A stretch of 64,000 bases of DNA from Chitinophaga hostae (GTDB lineage Bacteria; Bacteroidota; Bacteroidia; Chitinophagales; Chitinophagaceae). The position numbers and the translations under genes were made by a program. The DNA lies in assembly GCF_018224885.1 (NCBI RefSeq), contig NZ_JAGTXB010000002.1:558001-622000 (forward strand). Direction: 5' to 3'. Under the pieces are notes generated by a model that worked only from the letters and a program-made list of their open reading frames with translations, searched no databases and was not told the origin of the DNA. This document shows positions 26,390 through 37,100 of the stretch, piece by piece. How positions within the stretch are numbered: position 1 is the stretch's first letter; every line of letters begins with the position of its first letter.

Positions 26390-29300
26390 ATGGGGAGAAA
26401 CTCACTGCGGAGATGGCTCCGGCAGTTATTGGTCTGTGGTAGTATCACCGCACTGCTTTCCGTTTCATTCACCAGCGTCCTGCATGCACAGGATGGCGGA
26501 AAGGTAAGAAGGATAACCGTTTCAGGACAGCAACTGACACTGGAAAGTGTTTTTAAAGCCATCAAAAAACAAACAGGGCTTACCGTTTTCTACGACAGCC
26601 GTTTGCTCAATGACCAGGAGAAAGTATCATTGGATTTCAAAGACACAAAACTGGAAGACGTATTAAATTATGTACTCAGTAACAGGAACATCAGTTTTGA
26701 AATCAGGCGGAACCAGGTTATTGTATTAAATAGAAGAGTGGGCAACAGCAATATAGTGATTGCCCAACCATTTGCATTATCCGGCAAAGTAACAGATACG
26801 GATGGTGTTCCGTTACCAGGTGTAACAATAAAGGTGACAGGCACCAATGCCGGTACCAGTACAGGATCACAGGGAGAATATGTATTGAATGGTATCCCGG
26901 AAGATGCTGTACTGGAAGTTACCTATGTAGGCAGCGTATCCCAACATATTGCTGTCAGCAAAAGAATGGTCATCAACATAAAATTAGCGCGCGCCACCAG
27001 CGTACTCGATGAAACCGTGATCATGGGGTATGGTACTACCACCAAGCGCTATAATACAGGCGCCATCAGCCGGATCAACAGCGCTGTATTTGAAGAACAA
27101 CCGGTGGGTAATCCGCTGCTGGCGATGCAGGGCAGGGCGCCGGGTTTACTGATCACTTCTACCAGCGGAAAGGCAGGGGCCAATGTGTCTGTGCAGATCC
27201 GCGGACAAAATTCCATTGGTGAAAACAGTCCCTACGTAACCCGCAATGAACCCTTGTACATTGTGGATGGCGTACCTTTTTTCTCGGTACCCTTAAACCA
27301 GTTTGATGCGTTGGGTACGCCGGTACAAGGTTCCCGGAGTCCGCTCAACAGTATCAGCCCGGATGATATTGCCAGCATTGAAATTCTGAAAGATGGAGAC
27401 GCCACGGCTATTTATGGTTCTAAAGGCGCAAACGGTGTGATCCTGATTACCACGAAGAAGGCTAAACGAAACGGTAAGCTGGCAGTAAACGCCAACGTAT
27501 ATGCCGGTGCCGGAAAAGTAACGCATATGCTGGATATGCTCAATACAGAGCAATATCTTGCACTGAGAAAAGAAGCCTTTGCCAACGACAGCATTACCCC
27601 TACAGCAGCTAACGCCCCCGATCTCGTTACCTATGACCAGCATGCCTATACCGACTGGCAAAAATATTTAATTGGTGGTACTGCACATATCTCCAATGCA
27701 CAGGTAAGCCTGAGTGGCGGCGATAGCAAGAACCGTTTTATGCTCAGCAGCAGCTATCATAATGAAACGACCGTTAATCCTGGTGATGGACGTGATAAGC
27801 GTATTGCGGTAAATGCTTCTTATGATTTTACATCTGAAAGCAATCGCTTTAACCTTGCCTTTGCGACAAATTACACCAACGATGATGATAAGAATTTTTC
27901 CGGTGACCTGGCTACTGTGTACAACCTGCCACCCAATTTTCCTTTGTATAAGGCCGATGGGAAAATGAACTGGGATATGGGCGACAATCCTGCAGCCAGG
28001 CTGATGCAGCGGTACAACAACAAAACAGGTTACCTGAACAGCAACGTTACCATGCGTTATGCAATACTGGAAAACCTGCAGGTGAAGGTCAACCTGGGAT
28101 ATAATGAAAACAGTATGGATCAATACCTGGCCAACCCACTGGCATCTTTGGATCCCCGTTATTATAAACAGTCGAGCGCCAGTTTTGGTAATACTAAAAG
28201 AAAAGGTTTTATCGTAGAACCACAGGTGGACTATAATATTAAATTAGGTAGCGGAAACCTGAAAGCACTGGCGGGAGCCACCTGGCAGAAAAGAACATCT
28301 GACGGATATTATATTACCGCTACCGGCTACCCCACTGATGAGGTTATTGGCACCATGCAGGGAGCTACTTCGCTGCAGGCATCTTCTTCTTATGGTAATC
28401 CCAATGTAGGTTTCAATGATTACCGGTACCAGTCTTTTTTTGGCCGTTTAACGTATAACCTGCAGGGTAAATACGTGGTGAATGCAACGATGCGCCGTGA
28501 CGGATCTTCCCGTTTTGCACCGGAAAACCGCTATGGTAACTTCGGGGCGATTGGCGCTGCATGGCTCTTTGGAGAGGAATCATTCGTAAAAGAACACCTG
28601 CCATTTTTAAGTTTTGGTAAACTGCGGTCGAGCTATGGTACTACGGGTAACGATATGATCGGTGACTATGGCTACCTGGCCACCTGGACGGTGAGTGGCG
28701 GCGCGTATAATGGCGTGTCTGCGCTGAGTCCTTCCCGTATTGCCAATTCAGACTTCGGGTGGGAAAAGGTAGCTAAAACGGATGTGGCGCTGGAAACAGG
28801 ATTTTTGAAAGACAGGATACTGTTTAATATTAATTTTTACAGCAACCGTACTACCAATCAGCTCGTAGGGTATAACCTGCCTTATACAGCCGGTTTTACC
28901 ACTATACAATATAATCTGCCGGCAGTGGTGCGCAACCAGGGATGGGAACTGGAATTGACCAGTACCAATATTTCCCGTGGTGCATTTAAATGGACCACAT
29001 CCGCTAATATTACGATCCCGAAAAATAAACTGGTAAGTTACCCCGGACTGGAAAGTTCTACTAACCGCTATAACTACGCGCTAGGCCAACCGCTGATGGT
29101 GACGAAGGGATATGTTCTTACACAGGTAGATCCCAAAACCGGGCTGCCAGGGTTTGAGAGTCTTGATTTTAATAAACGCGCAGTACTGGGCAGCAGAACG
29201 CCGGAATATTATGGCGGTTTGCAGAACACCCTGCGGTACAAAAACTGGCAGCTCGATATCTTCTTCCAGTACAGCAAACAATCGGGATATAATTATTACA

Positions 29301-29665
29301 ACAACGCCTGGAACAATATCGGGGCACTGGGTAATTTTGATGTGAGCGCATTGGGCCGCTGGCAAAAGGCGGGGGATGTTACCAATATCCCGAAAGCAAC
29401 TACGTACCTGCCTACCTGGTATAACTATATGACCTCTTCTGAAAACTGGGGCGATGCGTCCTTTATACGCCTGAAAAACGTGTACCTGGCATATAATATA
29501 CCCTCCGCGCTGATGTCGAAGTTAAAACTGAGCAGTTGTCGTATTTATCTCCAGGGGCAAAACCTGCTGACCATTACCAATTATCTCGGCTTTGACCCTG
29601 AAACACAGGGGATTTTCCAGCCGCCATTGAAAATGTACACTGCAGGTATCCAGTTATCCTTGTAA
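26390..29665 (+). CDS. SusC/RagA-family TonB-dependent receptor with STN domain, locus 2
   Basis: A 1091-residue outer-membrane transporter. The signal peptide is near LLVCGSITALLSVSFTSVLHA. The STN domain (about 40-115) reads LTLESVFKAIKKQTGLTVFY, and the carboxypeptidase-like domain starts near FALSGKVTDTDGVPLPGVTI. The plug has VIMGYGTTTKRYNTGAISRI and the SusC signature EILKDGDATAIYGSKGANGV. It ends in a barrel strand (MYTAGIQLSL). The partner SusD starts 13 bp downstream. No glycoside hydrolase follows, only a TlpA-like protein, so the cargo is unclear. Confidence 0.94.
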   Translation: MGRNSLRRWLRQLLVCGSITALLSVSFTSVLHAQDGGKVRRITVSGQQLTLESVFKAIKKQTGLTVFYDSRLLNDQEKVSLDFKDTKLEDVLNYVLSNRNISFEIRRNQVIVLNRRVGNSNIVIAQPFALSGKVTDTDGVPLPGVTIKVTGTNAGTSTGSQGEYVLNGIPEDAVLEVTYVGSVSQHIAVSKRMVINIKLARATSVLDETVIMGYGTTTKRYNTGAISRINSAVFEEQPVGNPLLAMQGRAPGLLITSTSGKAGANVSVQIRGQNSIGENSPYVTRNEPLYIVDGVPFFSVPLNQFDALGTPVQGSRSPLNSISPDDIASIEILKDGDATAIYGSKGANGVILITTKKAKRNGKLAVNANVYAGAGKVTHMLDMLNTEQYLALRKEAFANDSITPTAANAPDLVTYDQHAYTDWQKYLIGGTAHISNAQVSLSGGDSKNRFMLSSSYHNETTVNPGDGRDKRIAVNASYDFTSESNRFNLAFATNYTNDDDKNFSGDLATVYNLPPNFPLYKADGKMNWDMGDNPAARLMQRYNNKTGYLNSNVTMRYAILENLQVKVNLGYNENSMDQYLANPLASLDPRYYKQSSASFGNTKRKGFIVEPQVDYNIKLGSGNLKALAGATWQKRTSDGYYITATGYPTDEVIGTMQGATSLQASSSYGNPNVGFNDYRYQSFFGRLTYNLQGKYVVNATMRRDGSSRFAPENRYGNFGAIGAAWLFGEESFVKEHLPFLSFGKLRSSYGTTGNDMIGDYGYLATWTVSGGAYNGVSALSPSRIANSDFGWEKVAKTDVALETGFLKDRILFNINFYSNRTTNQLVGYNLPYTAGFTTIQYNLPAVVRNQGWELELTSTNISRGAFKWTTSANITIPKNKLVSYPGLESSTNRYNYALGQPLMVTKGYVLTQVDPKTGLPGFESLDFNKRAVLGSRTPEYYGGLQNTLRYKNWQLDIFFQYSKQSGYNYYNNAWNNIGALGNFDVSALGRWQKAGDVTNIPKATTYLPTWYNYMTSSENWGDASFIRLKNVYLAYNIPSALMSKLKLSSCRIYLQGQNLLTITNYLGFDPETQGIFQPPLKMYTAGIQLSL

Positions 29666-29678
29666 AATGATTTGAAAG

Positions 29679-31094
29679 ATGCAAAACGTAAATGTATATA
29701 CGAAAAAGAACAGCCTGCTGATAGTATTGCTGTTATGTTGTGTAACGATGGTATCCTGCAAGAAATTCCTGGATGCTGATCCGCCAAAAGATGTGGTGCC
29801 GGCAGACCATCTTTTTAATAACGATGCCAATGCACTGGCAGCAATATCCGGTGTATACCAGGATATGATGATTTCCTCCTATCCGCGGGTTGCCAATGGT
29901 ACATTGAGTGTTTACAGCGGTTTAACCGCCGATGAAATTTATAGCTTTAATCAGGCAGATCTGGAGTTCAGCACCAACCAGCTCACCTTCCAGTCCAGTT
30001 CGGCGGCGGATTATTGCTGGCAGTACGGTTACGCTTCCATGTACCGGGTGAACGCTATTTTACAAGGGCTGCAGGCGCCAAACGGCGTGAGTGCGCCCAC
30101 GAAATCACAGCTGCTGGGAGAAGCCTATTTTCTCCGCGCTTTTATTTATTTCCAGCTCACCAACCTGTATGGCAAAGTACCTTTAACGGAGGCGACTGAC
30201 TACCAGACTAACAGCGCATTGCCACGGAGTGAAATAGCAGTGGTATACGATACCATTATTGCTAATCTTAAATTGGCAGAAGGCTTGTTGCAGGCTACTT
30301 ATCCCACCAGCGGCAAGGTAAGGCCCAACCGCTATACCGCGTCTGCATTACTGGCCCGTGCTTACCTGTATCGTGGCAGGTACGCGGAAGCCGCCGCAAA
30401 AGCAGGAGAAATTATCGGAGGGCCGTATACGTTAGTGAAAGATTTGAATAAAGTATTCCTGAAGGAGAGCGGAGAAGCAATATGGGAACTGATGCCGGTG
30501 GGCAACAGGGGCGTAAATACCTTTACCGGTAACATGTTCGTTCCGGATACCAGTGCTTCGTCTGCACCGAAGTATGCGTTGAATGCGGGATTGGTCAAGG
30601 CATTTGAAGCAGGTGACAAACGCCTGGACAACTGGACCGGCATCAAGAAATATAACAACGTTAATTATCTCTATCCTGCAAAATATAAAGTGCGGGTGGG
30701 CGCTTCTACCGTTCCCGCCAATGCTGCGGAGTATGAAATTGTGTTTCGTTTGGGTGAACAGTACCTGATCCGCGCAGAAGCAAATGCACAACTGGGTAAT
30801 ACGGTACCCGCCATTGCTGATATGGACAGTATCCGTTCAAGAGCAGGACTGCCGCTGCTTCCGGCCGGGTTGGATAAGAATGCGCTGTTAACTGCGGTAG
30901 CACAGGAAAGAAGAATAGAACTGTTTTCCGAGTGGGGACATCGCTGGTTTGACCTGGTTCGCACTAATAAAGCAGATGAAGTATTGCGTGCATTGAAACC
31001 AACCTGGAAACCTACTTCGGTCCTATGGCCCATACCTCAATACGAATTAAATACAAACCCGGCTATCAGTCAAAATGATGGTTACAACAACTAA
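29679..31094 (+). CDS. SusD/RagB-family lipoprotein, locus 2
   Basis: A 471-residue lipoprotein with lipobox MVSC (Cys27). SusD features include LLGEAYFLRAFIYFQLTNLYGKVPL, RYTASALLARAYLYRGRYAEA, EYEIVFRLGEQYLIRAEANAQLG and QERRIELFSEWGHRWFDLVRTN. It should cap the adjacent SusC transporter. It lies 6 bp upstream of a TlpA-like gene, so the three genes form one operon. Confidence 0.94.
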   Translation: MQNVNVYTKKNSLLIVLLLCCVTMVSCKKFLDADPPKDVVPADHLFNNDANALAAISGVYQDMMISSYPRVANGTLSVYSGLTADEIYSFNQADLEFSTNQLTFQSSSAADYCWQYGYASMYRVNAILQGLQAPNGVSAPTKSQLLGEAYFLRAFIYFQLTNLYGKVPLTEATDYQTNSALPRSEIAVVYDTIIANLKLAEGLLQATYPTSGKVRPNRYTASALLARAYLYRGRYAEAAAKAGEIIGGPYTLVKDLNKVFLKESGEAIWELMPVGNRGVNTFTGNMFVPDTSASSAPKYALNAGLVKAFEAGDKRLDNWTGIKKYNNVNYLYPAKYKVRVGASTVPANAAEYEIVFRLGEQYLIRAEANAQLGNTVPAIADMDSIRSRAGLPLLPAGLDKNALLTAVAQERRIELFSEWGHRWFDLVRTNKADEVLRALKPTWKPTSVLWPIPQYELNTNPAISQNDGYNN

Positions 31095-31100
31095 TAACAT

Positions 31101-32201
31101 ATGAAAAAACTACTCACCGTTTCGGCGGCACTTCTCTTCCTGTCGGCTGTAACTCAAGCACAGTCAGTGATACACGGAACTATTAAAGACGGCAGCAGCG
31201 GCCGCGCATACCTGAGCTATGATGTTAAGCAGGAGGAGGTAAAAGATTCTGCCGAGATAAAAAACGGGAAATTTCTTTTTACCATAAAATCTTCCGGCAC
31301 GAATCTTTATCACCTGAATGTTGCCGGCACACAGGCATACAGATCGCTGATGCTGGAGAAAAACGGTAAGGCGACGGTGGAAAGCCCTGATCATAACCTG
31401 GAAAAAGCAGTGATCACCGGCGGACCTGCGCAGAAGGACTGGACTGCCTTTGATGGTGCGCTGCAAACATTATTTCCTGTAGCCAATAGCCTGAATGCGT
31501 TATATGATTCTTCCCGTAAAGCCAATGGCGGTAAGGTGGATTCACTGACTGCGGCAGCGGTGACAGCTGGGTTCCATGGACTGGATTTAAAAGGCGACAG
31601 TATTGTGCAGCATTACATCACCACAAAGCATAACACGGTGCTGGAAGCATACCTTGTTAACCGTTTTCATACCGGTCCGGGTAAAGATAAGGAAGCAAAA
31701 GAGTGGTATGATAAGATGGGGCCTGTAGCTAAGACCTCGCTGTATGGAGAAACCATCCAGGCTTTTCTTGCCACCGCTGCTAAAACATCGGAGGGGAAAA
31801 AAGCGCCTGTTTTTTCCATGAAGGATGTAAACGGGAAAACAGTATCGCTGGCAGACTTCAAAGGAAAATATGTGCTGATAGATTTCTGGGCGAGCTGGTG
31901 TGGTCCCTGTCGCGCTGAAAACCCTAATGTAGTAAAAGCTTACGAAGCGTATAAAGACAAGGGCTTTACCATTCTTGGTGTTTCCCTGGACGACAACGCC
32001 GAAAAGTGGAAAGCAGCTATTGCCAAAGATCATCTTACCTGGACGCATATATCTGATCTGAGTGGCTGGAAGAATCCTGCGGTAAAGTTATATGGTGTAA
32101 GTTCAGTACCCACTAACTTTTTGGTAGATCCTACCGGGAAGATAGTCGCCAAAAACCTGAGAGGGGAGGCGTTGCAACAAAAACTGAAGGAGATATTATA
32201 A
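31101..32201 (+). CDS. TlpA-like thioredoxin-fold protein with DUF4369-like N-terminus, locus 2
   Basis: A 366-residue exported thiol-disulfide protein. The signal peptide is MKKLLTVSAALLFLSAVTQAQ. The N-terminal 100 residues resemble DUF4369 (VIHGTIKDGSSGRAYLSYDV). The C-terminal AhpC/TSA-thioredoxin domain (about 230-366) has the active site FWASWCGPCRAENPNVV and the cis-proline loop SVPTNFLVDPTGKI. It terminates the locus 2 operon. Members are periplasmic reductases or oxidases; the link to uptake is unknown. A strong terminator follows. Confidence 0.9.
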   Translation: MKKLLTVSAALLFLSAVTQAQSVIHGTIKDGSSGRAYLSYDVKQEEVKDSAEIKNGKFLFTIKSSGTNLYHLNVAGTQAYRSLMLEKNGKATVESPDHNLEKAVITGGPAQKDWTAFDGALQTLFPVANSLNALYDSSRKANGGKVDSLTAAAVTAGFHGLDLKGDSIVQHYITTKHNTVLEAYLVNRFHTGPGKDKEAKEWYDKMGPVAKTSLYGETIQAFLATAAKTSEGKKAPVFSMKDVNGKTVSLADFKGKYVLIDFWASWCGPCRAENPNVVKAYEAYKDKGFTILGVSLDDNAEKWKAAIAKDHLTWTHISDLSGWKNPAVKLYGVSSVPTNFLVDPTGKIVAKNLRGEALQQKLKEIL

Positions 32202-32218
32202 CCGCCATTATGCCTATC

Positions 32219-32250
32219 GGCGGCGCCTTTAACCGGGCGCCGCCTTTTTT
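32219..32250 (+). terminator. Intrinsic terminator after locus 2
   Basis: A perfect 9-bp GC stem, ggcggcgcc (32219-32227) and ggcgccgcc (32236-32244), followed by six T residues. Confidence 0.9.
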
Positions 32251-32351
32251 ATGTCCGCACTACGGTGATGATTTTTTCACAATTAGTGACGCTCCTTTAA
32301 CAACCCTGCCCAACCATGGGAAAGGTTCTCTATATTGCCTGTATACTCGTT

Positions 32352-32903
32352 ATGATCAGCACCTGGCAGGAAAATATAGCATTGAACAATGATAGTAATG
32401 CCTTCAAGGCATTATATCTGCACCTGATGCCGGGTTTGTCGAAATTTGCCCACTCCTTTGTAAAAGATCCGCTGGCGGCGGAGGATATTGTGGCTGATAT
32501 TTTTGCTGCCTTATGGAGTAACCGCAGCGGGTTGATGAAAATAGAGCATCTCCGGGTGTATCTTTTTGCCAGTGTCAGAAATGCCTGTATGAACTACCTG
32601 CAGCGGCGCGACCGGATCACCTTTTATGCGTTTGAGGACATGGAAGTGTTGCTGGAACCATTGGTAGCCCCCACCAACCCCGAGCAGCAGCTGATCATGG
32701 GAGAAATGACGCTGGCCATGCAGGAGGCGATCGATAAGCTCCCTCCAAAATGTAAGCTCATCTTCAGGCTGGCCAGGGAAGAAAAATTAAAGTATAAAGA
32801 GATCGCCGCCATTCTCAGTATTTCCGTACGCACGATTGATAGCCAGCTGGCCATTGCCCTACAACGTATCCACGCTGCGGTGGATTCCCACCTTGTAAAA
32901 TAA
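32352..32903 (+). CDS. ECF RNA polymerase sigma factor, locus 3
   Basis: A FecI-like sigma factor. I prefer the ATG at 32352 (MISTWQENIALNND, 183 residues), because the in-frame ATG at 32316 would add a hydrophobic tail (VLYIACILVM) unusual for a sigma factor. Region 2 is FKALYLHLMPGLSKFAHSFV and AEDIVADIFAALWSNR. Region 4 is KLIFRLAREEKLKYKEIAAI with LSISVRTIDSQLAIALQRI. It heads the third cassette. Confidence 0.88.
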   Translation: MISTWQENIALNNDSNAFKALYLHLMPGLSKFAHSFVKDPLAAEDIVADIFAALWSNRSGLMKIEHLRVYLFASVRNACMNYLQRRDRITFYAFEDMEVLLEPLVAPTNPEQQLIMGEMTLAMQEAIDKLPPKCKLIFRLAREEKLKYKEIAAILSISVRTIDSQLAIALQRIHAAVDSHLVK

Positions 32904-32969
32904 TTTTTAAATCTTTTTAGGTGATTTGGAAAGTTGGTTTGTCTTATTAACAGGACGAACCAGTTTTTG

Positions 32970-33995
32970 ATGCCTATACAGCGATATTGGATATTAACAG
33001 CACGCAAGCTTAATGGTGAAGCAACTCCGGATGAATTATCGGAGCTGGAGGCGTTATTGGCGCAACATGGTGATAAGCTCCGCACCAGTGAAACCCTGGA
33101 GCAGGTATGGCAGCAGGAAATGCCGGCAGTATCGCCGGAGGAGGCGCAACGCCTGCTGGCTTTGCTGGAGCAGCGGGTGCCTGAACTGGCGCCGGCAAAA
33201 GCGCCCGCCCGGCATTGGCGCAGCCGGTTGGCCTGGGCAGCCGGATTGTTTTTACTCCTTGGCGCCGGTGGTTATTTTTTACTGGTTTCCCGGGCACAAA
33301 AAATAACTTCCCACGAAGTAGTCGCCAATCGTGGTACACGCAGCCAGGTGACCTTGCCCGATGGCACCCTGGTATGGCTGAATGCAGGCAGTAAATTAGT
33401 GTACGACGACAACTATGGCATCCATCAACGTTTGCTGCAACTGGAGGGCGAAGCCTATTTTGATGTAGCCCGCCAGGCAGATATTCCGTTTGAAGTACGG
33501 GTGAAAGACGCTACCGTAAAGGTGTTGGGCACCACTTTTAACCTGCGGGCATACCCGGAGGAAACGATGGTGGAAGCTGCGTTGATCAGCGGAAGCGTAC
33601 AGTTACAATACAAGCAGCCGGGGAGCACACACCAGGCATTGTTGAAGCCGGGTCAAAAGCTTATCCTGACCCGCCATCCCACAGGCAGCAGCACCTTTAC
33701 ACCACAATGGGAGCTGCTGTGGAATAAACCAAAACAACCAATTACAGAAATTGCCTGGAAAGACAACACGCTTTCCTTTGATAAAGAATCATTTGCCAGT
33801 TTGGCCACGCGACTGGAAAGGTGGTATAATATCACTGTTGTATTTGAGCAACCGGTATTGAAGAAACTGGAATTTTCCGGTAGTATAAAAGGAGAACAGA
33901 TCAATGAAGTAATGACTGTATTAAGCCGCTCTTCCGGGCAGTTTACCTACCATTACAATCAGGCCAGCAGGGTTTTGAGAATAAGCAGGAAATAA
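32970..33995 (+). CDS. FecR-family anti-sigma factor, locus 3
   Basis: An inner-membrane regulator of 341 residues. The ATG at 32970 (MPIQRYWILTARKLNGEATPDEL) is chosen; the frame also extends upstream to a TTG at 32934. A transmembrane helix lies near LAWAAGLFLLLGAGGYFLLV. The FecR domain is visible in NRGTRSQVTLPDGTLVWLNAG and VKVLGTTFNLRAYPEE, with a DUF4974-like C-terminus (RLERWYNITVVFEQPVL). It pairs with the sigma factor 66 bp upstream and the SusC downstream. Confidence 0.9.
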   Translation: MPIQRYWILTARKLNGEATPDELSELEALLAQHGDKLRTSETLEQVWQQEMPAVSPEEAQRLLALLEQRVPELAPAKAPARHWRSRLAWAAGLFLLLGAGGYFLLVSRAQKITSHEVVANRGTRSQVTLPDGTLVWLNAGSKLVYDDNYGIHQRLLQLEGEAYFDVARQADIPFEVRVKDATVKVLGTTFNLRAYPEETMVEAALISGSVQLQYKQPGSTHQALLKPGQKLILTRHPTGSSTFTPQWELLWNKPKQPITEIAWKDNTLSFDKESFASLATRLERWYNITVVFEQPVLKKLEFSGSIKGEQINEVMTVLSRSSGQFTYHYNQASRVLRISRK

Positions 33996-34054
33996 TTTCA
34001 CCCAAAATCAGGTATGTTATGCCATTAGTGTAATCACCACAGCAAAATGAAAAA

Positions 34055-34079
34055 GGGGAGAATGATTGCGGCATTCCCC
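34055..34079 (+). promoter_or_regulatory. Leader hairpin upstream of SusC 3
   Basis: ggggagaatg (34055-34064) pairs with cattccccc (34072-34080) with a one-base bulge. A second partial stem, gacatcc with ggggtgtc, follows at about 34101-34130. As at SusC 1, it lies in the gap between FecR and SusC and lacks a clear T-run. Confidence 0.3.
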
Positions 34080-34158
34080 CCGAAAATGTTATCAGAAACA
34101 GACATCCTTGCTTTGAAGGAAAGGGGTGTCTATTGCTTCAACAATCCAACACAAACTT

Positions 34159-37100
34159 ATGAAAAATGACTACAGGAAACAAAGGTTATTGTACCGGCCT
34201 TTTTTCCGCAAGTGCTTGCGAATTATGAAAATTACAGCAGTATTAATGATGGCTGCCCTTCTGCAGGTGCAGGCATCCGTAGCCTTCTCGCAAAAGAAAT
34301 TGAATGTGAATGTGAAAAATGTATCCCTTAAAGAGGTATTACAGCTGATCATGACACAATCGGATTATCGTTTGTTTTATAACGATAACACGCTGCCTGC
34401 ACAGAAAACAGTGAGTGTGAAATTAAAGGACGCCTCCCTGGAAACAGTGCTCAGCACGGTGCTGGCGGGTACCGGATTTGGATATGAAATACGGCCTTCC
34501 GGGCTGGTGCTTATTGAACCCGGCGTCCAGATGCAGGGACTCATTGCGGTATCCGGGAGCGTAACAGATGCCAGTGGCCAGCCTTTACCCGGGGTCACGG
34601 TATTAAATAAAAGCACCGGTAAAGGCGCATTAACGGACGATAAAGGCGCCTTTACGCTGAATGTGGACGGAAATGCGGTATTGACCTTTTCCCTGATCGG
34701 TTTTACCTCCCAGGAAGTACCTGTAAACAACCGTGCCACCGTGGATGTAGTGCTGCGTACATCCACCAGTAACCTCGACCAGGTGGTGGTAGTAGGTTAT
34801 GGCACACAAAAGAAAGCCAATCTTACCGGTGCGGTAGGTACCGTAAATGTAGCGCAGGCCTTTAAATCCAGACCGGTTACCAATACGCAGGAATTGCTGG
34901 CAGGAACAGTGCCCGGACTCAATGTAAGCAAAGGTTCCGGGGCAGTAGGCTCCGGCGCCAGTCTCAATATCCGGGGTACCTCCACCATCGGCAACAGCTC
35001 CGGCGTGCTGGTACTGATTGATGGTATTCCCGGTAATATTAACACCCTTAACCCCAACGATATCGCCAATGTATCTGTGCTGAAAGATGCTGCCAGCGCT
35101 GCTATTTATGGGTCGCGCGCAGCCAACGGCGTTATCCTGATCACCACTAAAAAAGGAGCTGCCAGCGCAGAGCCGGTGGTGGACGTATCATCGGGCGTAG
35201 GCGTACAACAACCGCAGTTCAGACTCGATTTTGTAGGCGCAGCAGATTATATGAAGCTGTGGGATCAGGCGCTGGTGAACGATGGGAAAGCGCCGGTATA
35301 CGGGCAAAAAGGACAGGACGACCTGAAAGCTGGTAAGCTGCCGGACAACAGGTGGTATAAAGACATCTACAAGAAAAATACGGTGATCAATAACAACTAT
35401 GCTGCTGTTTCGGGGCAGAAAGATAATATTGCCTACCGTATTTCGGGTTCCTACGACTACCAGGATGGCACACTGCCCAACAACGACTACCGCCGCTATA
35501 CCGTAAGGCCCGACGTATCCATAAAGCTGCGGGAAAACCTGTCTGTATCGGCTAATATTCAGTATACCGAAACGCAGATCACAGAACCGCAGGGTGGCAC
35601 TACCGGCTGGCAATCGCAGGCAGCCCGTATTTCACCTGTTTCTCCGATTTATGCTGCCACAGGACAGTATGGTCTTGGCTCTTCCATGGCCGGTAATCCT
35701 ATCGCAGGCGTGAACGAAGGTGGTGTGAATAAAAATAAAGTAAAGGAGCTGATGGCGATATTTGATATCACCTATTCGCCACTTAAGAACTGGAACATCA
35801 CCGGAAACTATGCGAAGTATAGTTATGATGGTTTCTTATCGAGCCGTTTGAATACCTATAACCTGTACGACGATAACGGGAATGTGGCCGCTGTAAAAAA
35901 CCAGGTAAACAGTTTAAGCAACAAGTCAGACGCGAGCTACCGCAACACGCTGCAATTACTCACCGACTATACCTTCAGCACCGGGTTGCATCATTTTAAA
36001 GGACTGCTGGGTTATTCGCAGGAACTTTACAATACCAGCAACTTCTATGCATCGAGGGATGGAATTCCGTTTGCCGGTTTAGATGTACTGGATATTGGAA
36101 CGCTGAACAAACAAAATGGTGGTAACGCCAATGACGTGGCTATTCGCTCCGTATTTGGCAGGCTAAACTACGACTACGATGGCAAGTACCTGTTGGAAGC
36201 CAACATGCGTGCAGATGGATCCTCCCGTTTTGCACCGGGCCATCGCTGGGGAGTGTTCCCTTCTTTTTCTGCCGGATGGAATATACACCGGGAGAACTTT
36301 ATGGCAGATAATATCGGCTGGATCTCGGAGCTGAAGCTGAGGGCTTCATGGGGTATATTAGGAGATGCAGAAAAAGTGGGATACTATGCCGCTGCTTCTA
36401 TTTTAAATTTTGTTCCTAATATTTATGGATTTAATAACAGCATCGTGGCGGGTGCTTACACAGATGCTGCCGTGAACATGAATCTCTCCTGGGAAGAAGC
36501 AAAGCTGGCCAATATAGGACTGGACGCAGGATTCCTGCAAAATAAAATGGGTTTTACAATTGACTATTTTGTTAACAACCGGGATAAAATCTTATACCAG
36601 GCGCCCGTTTCATTGGAGCTGGGTTTGAATGCTCCTTACACCAACCTGCTGGCTATGCAGAACCGCGGACTGGATGCATCGGTTTATTACAAAGATAAAC
36701 TGGGCGATTTCAATTGGGGGGTGAATGCTAATGTCAGCTTCTCAAAGAATAAGATAACTAATCTCGCAGGCACCGGACCCTGGATTACCGGCAATGCCTA
36801 TACGGCGGAAAATAACCAGTACCAGTTGCCATATGGTTTGCAGGCGACCGGTCTTTTCCACGATGCAGATGAAATAAAGAAAAGCCCTGACCAGGGACCG
36901 AATGTATTTCCCGGAAATATTAAGTATAAAGATGAAAACAACGACGGCAAAATAGATGGCAACGACCGGGTGATATTGAATACAAAGGTACCGGTGCGTT
37001 ATGCGCTGAACCTGAATGCAGGCTGGAAAAACTTCGACTTCTCCGCTAACATATACGGCACTATGAATACCTACCGTTACATCAGCGGTTATGAAGGCTG

